DNA of 64,000 nucleotides from Peribacillus folii (lineage in GTDB: Bacteria > Bacillota > Bacilli > Bacillales > DSM-1321). Each line of letters opens with the position of its first letter. Position 1 is the stretch's first letter. The stretch covers positions 39,398 through 103,397 of the forward strand of contig NZ_JASJOM010000013.1 of assembly GCF_030271255.1 (NCBI RefSeq), in the 5' to 3' direction. Shown here piece by piece: positions 34,718 to 43,829 of the stretch. Both the position numbers and the translations under genes were made by a program. The notes below the pieces were generated by a model. That model saw only the letters and a program-made list of their open reading frames with translations, did not search any database and was not told the DNA's origin.

Positions 34718-35362
34718 ATGAAGGTATTCGTAGTTGGGGCAAATGGGCAGATCGGTAAATACCTGGTGGACCTGTTGAATGAAAGCAAGGACCATGATGT
34801 ACGGGCAATGATCCGGAAGGAAGATCAAAGAAGGCACTTTGAGAGAAACGGAATCGATTCCGTTGTGGTCAGTTTGACCGGATCGGTGGATGAGCTTGCG
34901 AATGCGGCAAAGGGCTGTGATGCCATCGTCTTTACAGCAGGGTCCGGCGGAAGCACGGGTGCAGATCAAACGCTGCTGATCGACCTGGATGGTGCCGTTA
35001 AAACGATTGAGGCGGCAGAAAATCTGGGCATCAGGCGATTCATCATGGTAAGTGCTTTTCAGGCGAATAATCGCGATAATTGGAATGAGGCGATCAAACC
35101 GTATTATGTGGCGAAGCATTATGCCGATAGGGCCTTGCTGCAAAGCGATTTAGAATATACCATCATTCGGCCGGGCGGACTTGTGAACGAACCGGGAACA
35201 GGCAAAGTGACGGCAGCTGAAGGGGCGGAACGAGGGTCGATTTCACGGGAAGATGTCGCTCGGACGATACTGGCAGCATTGACTGAAGAAAATACGTACA
35301 AGCGGTCCTTTGATTTGGTTGCCGGGGAGACAGAGATTCCGGATGCGTTGAGAAGTATGTAA
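34718..35362 (+). CDS. yhfK: NAD(P)-binding oxidoreductase, YhfK-like
   Basis: 214 residues, atypical short-chain dehydrogenase. The nucleotide-binding GANGQIGKY is at 7-15; IVFTAGSGGSTGADQTLL, FIMVSAFQAN and PYYVAKHYAD follow; TIIRPGGLVNEPGTG closes the core. Same length as B. subtilis YhfK. Substrate unknown. The ribosome site is weak; ATG is chosen from the fit to the Rossmann start MKVFVVGANG. Followed by a terminator. Confidence 0.85.
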   Translation: MKVFVVGANGQIGKYLVDLLNESKDHDVRAMIRKEDQRRHFERNGIDSVVVSLTGSVDELANAAKGCDAIVFTAGSGGSTGADQTLLIDLDGAVKTIEAAENLGIRRFIMVSAFQANNRDNWNEAIKPYYVAKHYADRALLQSDLEYTIIRPGGLVNEPGTGKVTAAEGAERGSISREDVARTILAALTEENTYKRSFDLVAGETEIPDALRSM

Positions 35363-35426
35363 GGGCGGCCTGAACGCTTTCCAGATCATTGTACGGTAGT
35401 AGGAGCTACTAGCGTTATTTATAAAA

Positions 35427-35464
35427 AAAACCGATTTCCATAGCATGTGGGGAATCGGTTTTTC
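35427..35464. terminator. Terminator after yhfK
   Basis: AACCGATTTCC / GGGAATCGGTT stem with A and T runs on both sides; could act bidirectionally. Confidence 0.8.
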
Positions 35465-35579
35465 TTATATTGAGCATCCCCATCAGCATTCGTGCGCTTC
35501 ACAGCACCGTTCTTTTTCTTCGTGTTTGTTTTTAGTGGGAAAGAGCCTTAAAATGTACAAAAAGGGGTGTAGGAACATA

Positions 35580-36446
35580 ATGATGAATGAATTGCCAAAA
35601 GAAATCGCCAATATATTAGAAGCAACCAAGAAAAATCCTGCTCAATTTGAGGAATTGATTCGCCCAGGAGGCTATCTGCCTCCGGAGATGGACTTGATGG
35701 TGGATGCCATCACCGCCTTGAGCATGGGGAAAAACATTCTCTTGAAAGGTCCGACAGGGGCGGGGAAAACAAAATTTGCCGAAACATTATCACATCTATT
35801 CAACCAACCGATGTTCAGTGTCAACTGCTCGGTCGATTTGGATGCCGAAAGCTTATTGGGCTTCAAGACATTATCCTATCAAGAGGAAAAACAGGTGATC
35901 GAATTCGTTCCTGGACCTGTCATCAATTCGATGAATCACGGTCACTTCTTATACATAGATGAAATCAACATGGCCAAGCCGGAAACACTGCCGCTGATCA
36001 ATGGGGTGCTCGATTACAGGCGGACGATCACGAATCCTTTCACGAACGAGGTCATCACCGCAAAGGCTGGGTTTAATGTGATTGCGGCGATCAATGAAGG
36101 ATATGTGGGCACGGTCCCGCTGAATGAAGCGCTGAAAAACAGGTTTGTCGTCATCGAGGTTCCCTATATTGAAGGGGAGCAGCTAAAGCAACTGATCGCG
36201 ACTAACACAAAGCTAAAGGATTCAAGACATATCGACTTGTTCGTCAAGCTGTCGAGTGACTTGATAAACGCGGTCAATCAAGGAAAAGTCGCCGAAGATG
36301 CCGCATCGATCCGGGCTTTGCTGGATGCCTGTGATCTGAGTGTTTTGATCCCGCCGAAACGGGCGATCCTTCGTTCGATCGTCGATAAATTGGACGAGGA
36401 GCGGGAGCGGGAGTTTGTGAAGAATCTGGCGGACACATTATTCTAA
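35580..36446 (+). CDS. yojN: MoxR-type AAA ATPase (YojN-like)
   Basis: 288 residues. Walker A GPTGAGKT (57-64), Walker B FLYIDEIN (123-130), sensor 1 NVIAAINEGY, and NRF-type arginine finger in LKNRFVVIEV. MoxR ATPases act with VWA proteins as chaperones for assembly or metal insertion. The partner is encoded 15 bases downstream. Start: ATG 35580 or 35583, after AGGGGTGTAGG; earlier in-frame codons translate the yhfK terminator region and are rejected. Gene symbol is from resemblance to the B. subtilis yojN-yojO pair. Confidence 0.83.
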   Translation: MMNELPKEIANILEATKKNPAQFEELIRPGGYLPPEMDLMVDAITALSMGKNILLKGPTGAGKTKFAETLSHLFNQPMFSVNCSVDLDAESLLGFKTLSYQEEKQVIEFVPGPVINSMNHGHFLYIDEINMAKPETLPLINGVLDYRRTITNPFTNEVITAKAGFNVIAAINEGYVGTVPLNEALKNRFVVIEVPYIEGEQLKQLIATNTKLKDSRHIDLFVKLSSDLINAVNQGKVAEDAASIRALLDACDLSVLIPPKRAILRSIVDKLDEEREREFVKNLADTLF

Positions 36447-36461
36447 CTAGGAGAATGCCTC

Positions 36462-38378
36462 ATGAAGTATATCCGGTTCAATGATTCAATAATCGATACG
36501 GCTCTTTTTTTGCAGCTGCAGGATCTTTCGACTGTCTTATCCGGTATTTCGGATCTTGAATTCGAATACAATTATGGCTCCTTCATCGACTTGATCGAGA
36601 ATAAGGTCACAGCCAGCCATTTTTGGGAAAATGGCAATAAGGAAGTGAAGGAAGCCGGCCTGAAAACGGACGTCCTCCTGAGAACGATAGGTACGCTGCA
36701 TTATTCTTCCATTAACAGCCTGAAGGATTATCAGGATATGATGGCAGAAGCCTCGCTTCCGAAGTTTGCGGCCCAATTGTTCGCCTTATTGGAAGACCTG
36801 CGCTTGGAAGAGCTGGTCAAGAAAGAAAGACCGGGCACGAAAAGCTGGTTTTCGGTAAGGGGCGCTTACCTTAAACAATATTTCGAAAGCCAACTGGCGA
36901 CGAATGTGACCAGGAGCTTTGCCCTGGATGAATTATACTGCCTCATTTATTTACTGCTTCAATCAGACCGGCCGGATCCGATTTTTCCGCGAGCCAACAT
37001 CCGGCAGCTGGAGGAGCTGGAGAAAATCAAACCGTACATCCATTCCGTATTTGAAGCGAGGAAAACGGATGATATCACAAGAATTTGCGAGCAAATCATT
37101 TTTCGGCTGAACGATGAGTATGAGGATACGATGAATGAGTACTTCATCTACCCGATCGCCCATGTCGATAAGTACAAAGCCAATACGTTATTTGACGAAT
37201 TGACCAGGAATGATGAATTGCTCAATGATGATGCGGAAGATGTGGATGAAGAGAAGAGCGAGTTCATTGATGAAAAGTTCTCGACATGGCATCGGGAAAA
37301 CAAGAACGGCGAGAGTAACTCGACCTTCCTCCAATTTGAATTGGAGCAAGGAACGAAAACAAGCCTGATGGGCGGGGGAGCACGTGAAGCGGAGGATGCC
37401 GACCAAGCATTGGCATCGATCCAAGGTTCGTCCGGGGAAAGTCAGCAAAAGGAATACAATCAGCAGGAAACGCTGGAGAAGAAGCAAACGAACACCGGCA
37501 AAAGCGGTGAACATCCATTTGGTGAAGACAATAAAGACGTCGTTCCAATCATCAAGGAAGCAAAAGTGCCTACACTTGCCGAGGAAAAACGGTATCGTGA
37601 GTTTGTCGCGGACATTGAGCCATTCAAGCGAAAACTTTCGAGCACGATTGAAAAGACCCTTGAAAATAAAAAGAACGCACCTAGAAAAAATTTGCTTTTT
37701 GGCCGTTTATCGCAGAAATTACTGCCGCTTGTACTCGATGAACATCCAAGGGTCTTCTATAAAAAGAACCAGGATTCGAATGAACTCGATGCCGTATTTA
37801 CCTTACTTATCGATTGCTCGGCTTCGATGCACACCAAAATGGATGAAACGAAACGAGGCGTCGCCCTGTTTCATGAAGTGCTGAAAAAGTTAAGGATTCC
37901 CCACTCGATCGTCGGTTTCTGGGAAGATGCCAATGAGGTGAGGGATGGCTATCAGCCGAATTACTTCCACGTGATCCAGTCACATTCCGATTCCTTGTAT
38001 GGGAATTCGGGAGCGAAAATCATGCAGCTTGAACCGGAAGAAGACAACCGTGATGGATATAGTATCAGGGTCGCGGCCATGGAATTGGAAAAAAGACGAG
38101 AAAAAAACCGGTTCTTGCTCGTGTTTTCCGATGGTGAGCCCGCAGCAAGCGATTATGACCAAAATGGAATCGTCGATACACATCTTGCTGTATCGGAGGC
38201 GCGAAAAAAAGGAATAGAGGTCATAGGGCTGTTTTTAGCCGACGGAACGATTGAAGAAAGTGAAGAAAAGACAATGAAAAATATCTATGGCAAAGAACGG
38301 CTGATGGTTCCGAGCGTAGCGGAGCTCCCGGAGCAATTCACACCGCTCTTGAAAAAGCTATTGCTGAAGACCATTTGA
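36462..38378 (+). CDS. yojO: VWA domain protein (YojO-like)
   Basis: 638 residues. The N-terminal part (1-230) is helical; a low-complexity acidic and Gln-rich linker lies at about 250-350. The C-terminal VWA domain has the MIDAS motif DCSAS with D451, S453 and S455, plus FSDGEPAASDYD. It resembles CobT/NorD-type partners of MoxR ATPases. Cytosolic, no signal peptide. AGGAG site upstream; cotranscribed with yojN. What the pair assembles is not known. Confidence 0.85.
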   Translation: MKYIRFNDSIIDTALFLQLQDLSTVLSGISDLEFEYNYGSFIDLIENKVTASHFWENGNKEVKEAGLKTDVLLRTIGTLHYSSINSLKDYQDMMAEASLPKFAAQLFALLEDLRLEELVKKERPGTKSWFSVRGAYLKQYFESQLATNVTRSFALDELYCLIYLLLQSDRPDPIFPRANIRQLEELEKIKPYIHSVFEARKTDDITRICEQIIFRLNDEYEDTMNEYFIYPIAHVDKYKANTLFDELTRNDELLNDDAEDVDEEKSEFIDEKFSTWHRENKNGESNSTFLQFELEQGTKTSLMGGGAREAEDADQALASIQGSSGESQQKEYNQQETLEKKQTNTGKSGEHPFGEDNKDVVPIIKEAKVPTLAEEKRYREFVADIEPFKRKLSSTIEKTLENKKNAPRKNLLFGRLSQKLLPLVLDEHPRVFYKKNQDSNELDAVFTLLIDCSASMHTKMDETKRGVALFHEVLKKLRIPHSIVGFWEDANEVRDGYQPNYFHVIQSHSDSLYGNSGAKIMQLEPEEDNRDGYSIRVAAMELEKRREKNRFLLVFSDGEPAASDYDQNGIVDTHLAVSEARKKGIEVIGLFLADGTIEESEEKTMKNIYGKERLMVPSVAELPEQFTPLLKKLLLKTI

Positions 38379-38394
38379 TCGAAAGACCGCAAGA

Positions 38395-38427
38395 AAACAC
38401 AGGATGACGTTCCCTGTGTTTTTTTTG
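38395..38427 (+). terminator. Terminator after yojO
   Basis: AACACAGG / CCTGTGTT stem followed by T8. Confidence 0.9.
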
Positions 38428-38536
38428 CGTGGTAAGTTGCTGGCAACAAGCGAATATATTGATGAAGATACATCAAAAAACGGGTGATTTCTTTTAGCTT
38501 GGTTTGGGTAAACCATTAGGAAAGGAAGTGATCGCT

Positions 38537-39235
38537 TTGACGAATGCATTGTTTATGCTGCTATATATGATCATTATTGTTCTGGTTATTGAAATATCGG
38601 TTACACTGTTGAAAATGACGGGATTGAAGTCGAATGTAGCCAGATTCCAAGTGATATCCATGCTGACAGGCACGGGATTCACAACCGACGAATCGAAATC
38701 GATCATCGACCACCCCGTGAGAAGGAAAATAAGCATGTTTTTGATTTTATTTGGTGTTTTCTCCCTTGCGGTGATTATTTCATCAATCAGTACATTACTT
38801 AGTGATGATCTGCGCTTGACGGAGTTGACGATCATCATTGGAATATTGGTCGTTTTGACTGTTCTCATCAAGTCGCCGTTCATGAATAACCGAATATCGG
38901 CTAAGATGAAAAGTGAATTGTATAATCATTATGAGCTGTGGGAACATCCGATAGAAGACATTCTATTTTTAGAAGATAATGATGTGGTCATGGAGATTGA
39001 TATTTACGAAAAATCCGAGTTCATTGATGTCAAGGTGGCTGATATTTTCTCGCAAGATGCGGACATCAATGTTTTATTTATTGAAAGTGGGGAAGTGAAG
39101 CTCAGAAAAGAGCTATGTGCGTATAAAATCAAACTGGGCGATAATCTGTTTTTATATGGAAATAAAAAAGAAATCGAAGAGACGTTCTCGAAGGAAATCG
39201 AAGTGATGAAGAAGAAGAAAAGTGCAGCTGAGTGA
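38537..39235 (+). CDS. Membrane protein with TrkA-C-like domain
   Basis: About 232 residues. Hydrophobic helices at roughly 5-27, 65-88 and 93-113, then a cytoplasmic domain whose end, KIKLGDNLFLYGNKKEIEE, looks like a TrkA-C/RCK-type nucleotide-binding module. A stretch LTGTGFTTDESKSII lies between helices. It may regulate or form an ion transporter; no selectivity filter is visible. Start: TTG 38537 follows AAAGGAAGTGA; ATG 38504 lies before that site. Confidence 0.65.
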   Translation: MTNALFMLLYMIIIVLVIEISVTLLKMTGLKSNVARFQVISMLTGTGFTTDESKSIIDHPVRRKISMFLILFGVFSLAVIISSISTLLSDDLRLTELTIIIGILVVLTVLIKSPFMNNRISAKMKSELYNHYELWEHPIEDILFLEDNDVVMEIDIYEKSEFIDVKVADIFSQDADINVLFIESGEVKLRKELCAYKIKLGDNLFLYGNKKEIEETFSKEIEVMKKKKSAAE

Positions 39236-39931
39236 AAGGGAGACTTCCATTGCTACAATCATGGATTTCGTTTCACAGCAGGCGCTTAAGCTTTTTAGTG
39301 GCTTTCCAGTAGCGTCCTTAGGCTTGCGCCATAGACTCTTATTCCCGATAAGCTCGCGCCTGCCATTCCACTCGACTCGGCATGAACATCCTCCATATCC
39401 AGAACCAATCCTTCTGTAAAATGTCTATATTATAAGGAACATTTTATTATCACTTTTGCCTATGGGTATACGAGTAAATAAGAAGAAGGACTTTATTGCA
39501 AACTGTAGATGGCGTATTTTGACTTGCGAAACCAACTATTGGTGCAGGATAGTTTAGTAGTAGTTTAAAGTTTATATAGATAATAAAGGAATTTCATTAT
39601 GGTCAAAAAGAAGCTAGTTAAAAAAATGAAAATTGGGTGTATGAGCAGCTAATCCGCTCTTAAAAAACATCATGGTTTATTCACCCGGGGAAGATGAACA
39701 ATATGAGTTAGCGGCAAATGCATTCGCTAATACAGTGAAATCAGCAGTACTCCAAGGATTTGAAGTGGCCGTTGAAACTTTGTTCAACAATTGAGCCGGA
39801 ACTTTCATGGATTTTGGAACCTGGGTGATCCAAGCCTCCCAACCATTCCATCGATACTTGATGCTCCCAGCCAAAGCAAGTATGGTGGACAACTCAACGA
39901 TTCTCAAGTTTGTCCACCATTTGCACCGGTG
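39236..39931. other. Gene-poor stretch with short decayed frames
   Basis: No convincing gene in about 700 bp. A 17-codon frame at 39599-39652 (MVKKKLVKKMKIGCMSS) has an AAAGGA site 7 bases upstream. A 40-codon frame at 39672-39794 (begins MVYSPGEDEQYELAANAF) lacks one and is out of phase with it, so both may be parts of a frameshifted gene. A perfect 11-bp inverted repeat, ATGGTGGACAA / TTGTCCACCAT, lies at 39882-39920. A minus frame at 39677-39907 ends in LALAGSIKYRWNGWEAW, perhaps a transposase fragment, but I cannot confirm it. Confidence 0.45.
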
Positions 39932-40648
39932 CTATTTGCTGGCACCCAAATTCCATAATCCGCAGGGGTTGTAGAAGGGATGGTCCTCCTCGTACCTGAA
40001 ATCCTGGAGGCTCGTTAAGGTGAAGTCCGGTGCTTCCTGCTGGATGCTGAAGGTTTCACCGTTCTTAAAGATAGGCCGTTCACCGACATGGTAGTAATTG
40101 AAGGTGTTGAGCAGGGCAGCGGCTTCCTTGGGACTCATTGTATTAAGTGTCACGGCATCTGGAAGTCCAAAGGCTTTCATTCCGAAGGAACAGTAATAAT
40201 CTTCCTCTCCGATGATCGTGACAAAATGGGCATAAACCGAAAGGAGATCCGGGCTTTGATGGAGCTTAAGCCAATCTTCCTTCGAATGGGCAAGGCCAGC
40301 CGTTTCGATTTTAACCGCGATACCGCCTGCCTTCAGGATCGCGGCTCCGGCATCGATTAAATCCGCAACAGCCCCTGCAGCGGCTAGTATATAAACGGTA
40401 AAGGTATGTTCATTGATTTCCGAAAGTAAGCTTTCCGGGAAACTTCCTTTACTGGCATAGGAAAAGGTCTCTTTTAAAGCTGGTTCATAATCCTGGATCT
40501 CTGCCTGAAACGTAAGGTTTTTTTCGTTGTTGTGAAAAATATTCCCGGCCAACAGGTACCCTTCGCTTTTTGAAGCAATCATTTGAATCAATTCTTTCCG
40601 GGTTTTCCATTTTCCGGGTATCCCGATGATGATGTTGTTTTCGATCAT
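39932..40648 (-). CDS. Hypothetical protein, possibly DUF4261-like
   Basis: 238 residues, soluble. Segments IGIPGKWKTRKELIQMI, VADLIDAGAAILKAGGIAVKIET and GMKAFGLPDAVTLN suggest an alpha/beta protein of the DUF4261 type, from memory only. Start ATG 40648 sits 8 bases after AAGGAG; ATG 40654 is too close. No operon partner; downstream is the inverted repeat at 39882-39920. Function unknown. Confidence 0.65.
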   Translation of the reverse strand: MIENNIIIGIPGKWKTRKELIQMIASKSEGYLLAGNIFHNNEKNLTFQAEIQDYEPALKETFSYASKGSFPESLLSEINEHTFTVYILAAAGAVADLIDAGAAILKAGGIAVKIETAGLAHSKEDWLKLHQSPDLLSVYAHFVTIIGEEDYYCSFGMKAFGLPDAVTLNTMSPKEAAALLNTFNYYHVGERPIFKNGETFSIQQEAPDFTLTSLQDFRYEEDHPFYNPCGLWNLGASK

Positions 40649-40908
40649 GAACATCTCTCCTTTCCAATCCCTTCATACTATACCACTCTTGTTATTTTCC
40701 ATAGTATTTTATAATGGAAGCACGAGCGTCCCCAATGATACCCAGGATGGGGAAGCTGGACTTTTTCAAATTTATGCAATTGATGTATAATATAATCTAG
40801 TAAATGTATGGTCGACCTCGAACGGAATTCCCGAGGGGATTCCCTAGTAGGCCAGATATCATCATAAGCTATTCGTATCTATTCAATGATGAAAGAGAGT
40901 GAAATATA

Positions 40909-41625
40909 ATGGGTCGTAAATGGAATAACATTAAAGAAAAGAAGGCGTCAAAAGATGCTAATACAAGCAGGATTTATGCCAAGTTCGGCCGGGAAATTTA
41001 TGTAGTGGCGAAGCAAGGCGAGCCTGATCCGGAATCCAATCAAGCGTTAAGGGTCGTGTTGGAGCGTGCCAAAACATACAATGTCCCGAGAGCGATCATC
41101 GACCGCGCGATCGAAAAGGCAAAAGGCGGTTCAGAAGAGAGCTATGACGAACTTCGTTATGAAGGGTTCGGACCGAATGGATCGATGGTCATCGTCGATG
41201 CATTGACTAATAACGTGAACCGGACGGCATCCGATGTACGTGCCGCATTCGGGAAAAATGGCGGGAACATGGGTGTCAGCGGATCTGTTGCGTATATGTT
41301 CGATGCAACGGCCGTCATTGGCGTTGAGGGAAAAACGGCAGATGATGTCCTGGAATTATTGATGGAAGCGGATGTTGATGTACGCGACATCATCGAAGAA
41401 GAAGAAGCTGTCATCGTTTATGCCGAGCCAGAGCAATTCCATGCTGTGCAACTAGCATTCAAGCAAGCCGGCATTACCGAATTTACAGTGGCGGAGCTGA
41501 CGATGCTTGCTCAAAATGACCTATCGCTTCCAGAAGATGCCCAAGCGCAATTCGAAAAAATGGTTGATGCTTTGGAAGATTTGGAAGATGTTCAACAAGT
41601 TTATCATAATGTCGATCTTGGTTAA
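40909..41625 (+). CDS. yeeI: YebC family protein, YeeI/YebC2 type
   Basis: 238 residues. Begins [20 protein letters not shown], the YeeI-type N-terminus (YebC1 proteins start MAGHSKW). Typical YebC motifs follow: [40 protein letters not shown]. YebC proteins were long called transcription regulators, but recent work on bacterial and mitochondrial members points to relief of ribosome stalling at proline-rich stretches. The ribosome site is GAAAGAGAGTGA. A small hairpin (40824-40843, GGAAT/ATTCC) lies in the leader. Confidence 0.92.
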   Translation: MGRKWNNIKEKKASKDANTSRIYAKFGREIYVVAKQGEPDPESNQALRVVLERAKTYNVPRAIIDRAIEKAKGGSEESYDELRYEGFGPNGSMVIVDALTNNVNRTASDVRAAFGKNGGNMGVSGSVAYMFDATAVIGVEGKTADDVLELLMEADVDVRDIIEEEEAVIVYAEPEQFHAVQLAFKQAGITEFTVAELTMLAQNDLSLPEDAQAQFEKMVDALEDLEDVQQVYHNVDLG

Positions 41626-41633
41626 TGAAAAAA

Positions 41634-41674
41634 CGAGCAGCCCTTTGCCTATGATCAAAGGGCTGCTCATTTTC
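41634..41674 (+). terminator. Terminator after yeeI
   Basis: CGAGCAGCCCTTTG / CAAAGGGCTGCTC stem followed by ATTTTC. Confidence 0.85.
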
Positions 41675-41685
41675 TCTGCATGCAA

Positions 41686-41714
41686 AAGAGCCTGCTCCGA
41701 ATGGACAGGCTCTT
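41686..41714 (-). terminator. Terminator after pdaC
   Basis: AAGAGCCTG / CAGGCTCTT stem; converges with the yeeI terminator. Confidence 0.75.
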
Positions 41715-41721
41715 CTTTTGT

Positions 41722-43128
41722 TTATTCATGTATGTTGATTCCGGAATGTTCACGGTCCTGCTGTACCTTCTCCAACTCCGAAATGGTGACCATTTGATAG
41801 CCTTTGTCATGTAGCTGCTTAATGATTTTCCCGGCAGCAGCGGCACTGGTTTGATAAATATCATGCATCAATATGATTTTGCCATCACTTGCTTTGCTCA
41901 TCACATTGTTCACAATTTTCTTTTCATTGCGGTATTTCCAATCCTCAGGATCCACATCCCAAAGTACGACCTTCAAATCATCCATATATTCACGCACGTT
42001 GGCGTTAATCGCCCCATATGGCGGACGGATCAGGCTTGGCTCCATGCCAGTGGCTTTATCGACAGCTTCCTGGGTGCTTTTGATTTCATCCTTGATCTTC
42101 ACCTTGTCCAGGCGAGTCAGCTGTGGGTGATCCCATGAATGGTTGCCGATTTCGTTACCTTGTTCGAGCATTTTTTGCAGAACCTCTGGATAGTGCTGTA
42201 CACGGTTTCCCAGCACGAAAAAGGTTGCATGTGCATCATACTTGGCCAAATCATTTAAGATGGACATGGTATGGCTAGGGTGCGGTCCGTCATCGAAGGT
42301 TAAGGCAATGACCTTCTTGGCTGGGTCGATCCAGTCGTTTTTCACAGGCAGCTTGGCGACAATATGCTTGGGCTGCCATTCCTTTACACGATCCTCGTTC
42401 AATTCTTCACTTTGATAGGAATCTAGCAAACTATCTTTGAAAAGTTCCTTGTTGATGGCAATCGTATGAACCTTCGTTGAATCATCAGTCTTAACATAGA
42501 AAACGAGCGTATCTTTCAGGATTGAAAAAGAATCAAAATTGGCTGCCGTCAGTTGGTTTTCCTTTTCAATGGAACCCTTTGAGCTTTCCTCTTTCTCCCT
42601 CGCGGTCAACTCTTCAAAAACAATTTCGGATAGTACGGATAAATAATCAGTATCCTTGGCAAAAATGTCTTCTATGGAGAGATTCTGCTGGGAGGGGATA
42701 TCATATGTGAAGATTCGCGATTCGCTATGCTTCTTTCCTTCCACCTGTTCATACTTATCGAAGGAAATGGTGAATGTTTGCTTACTGAAATGGAGGATCG
42801 TATAAGTGAGGTTAAGCTCTGACGCCTTTACGTCGGAGGACTTCCATTTCATTTCATAGTCCTTGATTTCTTCCTTTATGTAAGCTTCTAGCTGCTTGTC
42901 GATATTTTCCACATGAATAACTGGCCGGCTCACCGAATATCCGCCTTTCGTATCGTCCTTCACATACGTTTGGATATCGGCTTCAGGGTAATTTTTATCG
43001 TTGGTATAGGCCGAAACGGTCTTCTTCTTATCAAAAGCAAGGCTTTTGATGGCCAGCCCCATCGTACCTGTTGCCGCTATTAGACAAAATAGAAAAATAA
43101 AGACTTTTTTATAATTTAATCTCCTCAT
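41722..43128 (-). CDS. pdaC: Peptidoglycan deacetylase, PdaC-like
   Basis: 468 residues. N-terminal membrane anchor or signal (about 8-25), then DUF4163/DUF3298 domains (about 45-240) of the same kind as in RsiV, then a NodB carbohydrate esterase 4 domain. Catalytic motifs are TFDDGPHP with D279 and D280, HSWDH, RPPYGA and ILMHD. B. subtilis PdaC deacetylates N-acetylmuramic acid and confers lysozyme resistance. Start ATG 43128 has GGTGGAG 5 bases upstream. It is divergent from sigV, with an ECF promoter at 43161-43189, so it is very likely a SigV target. Confidence 0.9.
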   Translation of the reverse strand: MRRLNYKKVFIFLFCLIAATGTMGLAIKSLAFDKKKTVSAYTNDKNYPEADIQTYVKDDTKGGYSVSRPVIHVENIDKQLEAYIKEEIKDYEMKWKSSDVKASELNLTYTILHFSKQTFTISFDKYEQVEGKKHSESRIFTYDIPSQQNLSIEDIFAKDTDYLSVLSEIVFEELTAREKEESSKGSIEKENQLTAANFDSFSILKDTLVFYVKTDDSTKVHTIAINKELFKDSLLDSYQSEELNEDRVKEWQPKHIVAKLPVKNDWIDPAKKVIALTFDDGPHPSHTMSILNDLAKYDAHATFFVLGNRVQHYPEVLQKMLEQGNEIGNHSWDHPQLTRLDKVKIKDEIKSTQEAVDKATGMEPSLIRPPYGAINANVREYMDDLKVVLWDVDPEDWKYRNEKKIVNNVMSKASDGKIILMHDIYQTSAAAAGKIIKQLHDKGYQMVTISELEKVQQDREHSGINIHE

Positions 43129-43160
43129 GATGCTCTCCACCTCGTTTATCATTCTACTAT

Positions 43161-43189
43161 ATAGACGCGTCAAAAGCCTTAAAAGTTTG
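43161..43189 (-). promoter_or_regulatory. ECF (SigV-type) promoter of pdaC
   Basis: On the minus strand CAAACTTTT (43189-43181), 13 bases, CGTCTAT (43167-43161). Same -35, -10 and spacing as the sigV promoter. Confidence 0.85.
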
Positions 43190-43235
43190 TAAAAAATTTC
43201 ATTTATTCATATGAAAATATTTCCTTATGATATTT

Positions 43236-43264
43236 CAAACTTTTACGGCGCTCCAGGCGTCTAT
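43236..43264 (+). promoter_or_regulatory. ECF (SigV-type) promoter of sigV-rsiV
   Basis: CAAACTTTT, 13 bases, CGTCTAT. Autoregulation is expected for an ECF sigma gene. Confidence 0.85.
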
Positions 43265-43313
43265 CCTTTGTACCTAGGCTACGTAATTTAAAGGTAAGGA
43301 GCTCTTTTAAGCA

Positions 43314-43829
43314 ATGAAGAATCTAGATATGAATCAATTATTAGCGGCCAGAATAACCGAACGGCAAGATAATTTGTACAGACTTGCCTTTTACTATGTA
43401 AAAAACCAAGAGGATGCCCTTGATATCGTCCAGGAATCGATCAGGAAGGCACTGACCTCCAGCAATAAAATTAAAGACGCGGGATCCATAGACAGTTGGC
43501 TTTATAAAATCATTGTCAGGACGGCACTTGATGTTTTGCGGAAGAAAAAGAAGCTGACCGTCGCCGATGATGAAACCATTGAATACCTGCGCAGCGGCGA
43601 GGAAGATCACTACCCTGATCTTGATTTGCAAAAGGCGCTCGAAGGGCTTTCGTTCAAGTATCGAACGATCATCGTCCTTCGGTTTTTCGAGGACCTGAAA
43701 TTGGAGGAAATTGCAGCGGTTCTGGAGGAGAATGTGAGCACAATCAAAACGAGGTTGTATAAAGCACTGCAGCTATTGCGGGCCAACATGACTGAACAGG
43801 GGGAAACGAAAAGATGGAAAAAGAATTAA
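43314..43829 (+). CDS. sigV: ECF sigma factor, SigV type
   Basis: 171 residues. Region 2 contains YRLAFYYVKNQEDALDIVQESI and region 4 FKYRTIIVLRFFEDLKLEEIAAVLEENVSTIKTRLYKAL. Directs transcription of lysozyme-resistance genes after RsiV destruction. The assignment to SigV rests on the RsiV-like partner and promoter type. AAGGAG lies 12 bases before ATG, a long gap; ATG at 43329 is an alternative. No oatA gene lies downstream, unlike B. subtilis. Confidence 0.88.
   Translation: MKNLDMNQLLAARITERQDNLYRLAFYYVKNQEDALDIVQESIRKALTSSNKIKDAGSIDSWLYKIIVRTALDVLRKKKKLTVADDETIEYLRSGEEDHYPDLDLQKALEGLSFKYRTIIVLRFFEDLKLEEIAAVLEENVSTIKTRLYKALQLLRANMTEQGETKRWKKN

Noticed and set aside
40824..40843. Riboswitch before yeeI
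   Set aside because: Only a short hairpin (GGAAT/ATTCC, CCC/GGG) is visible; no known aptamer sequence.
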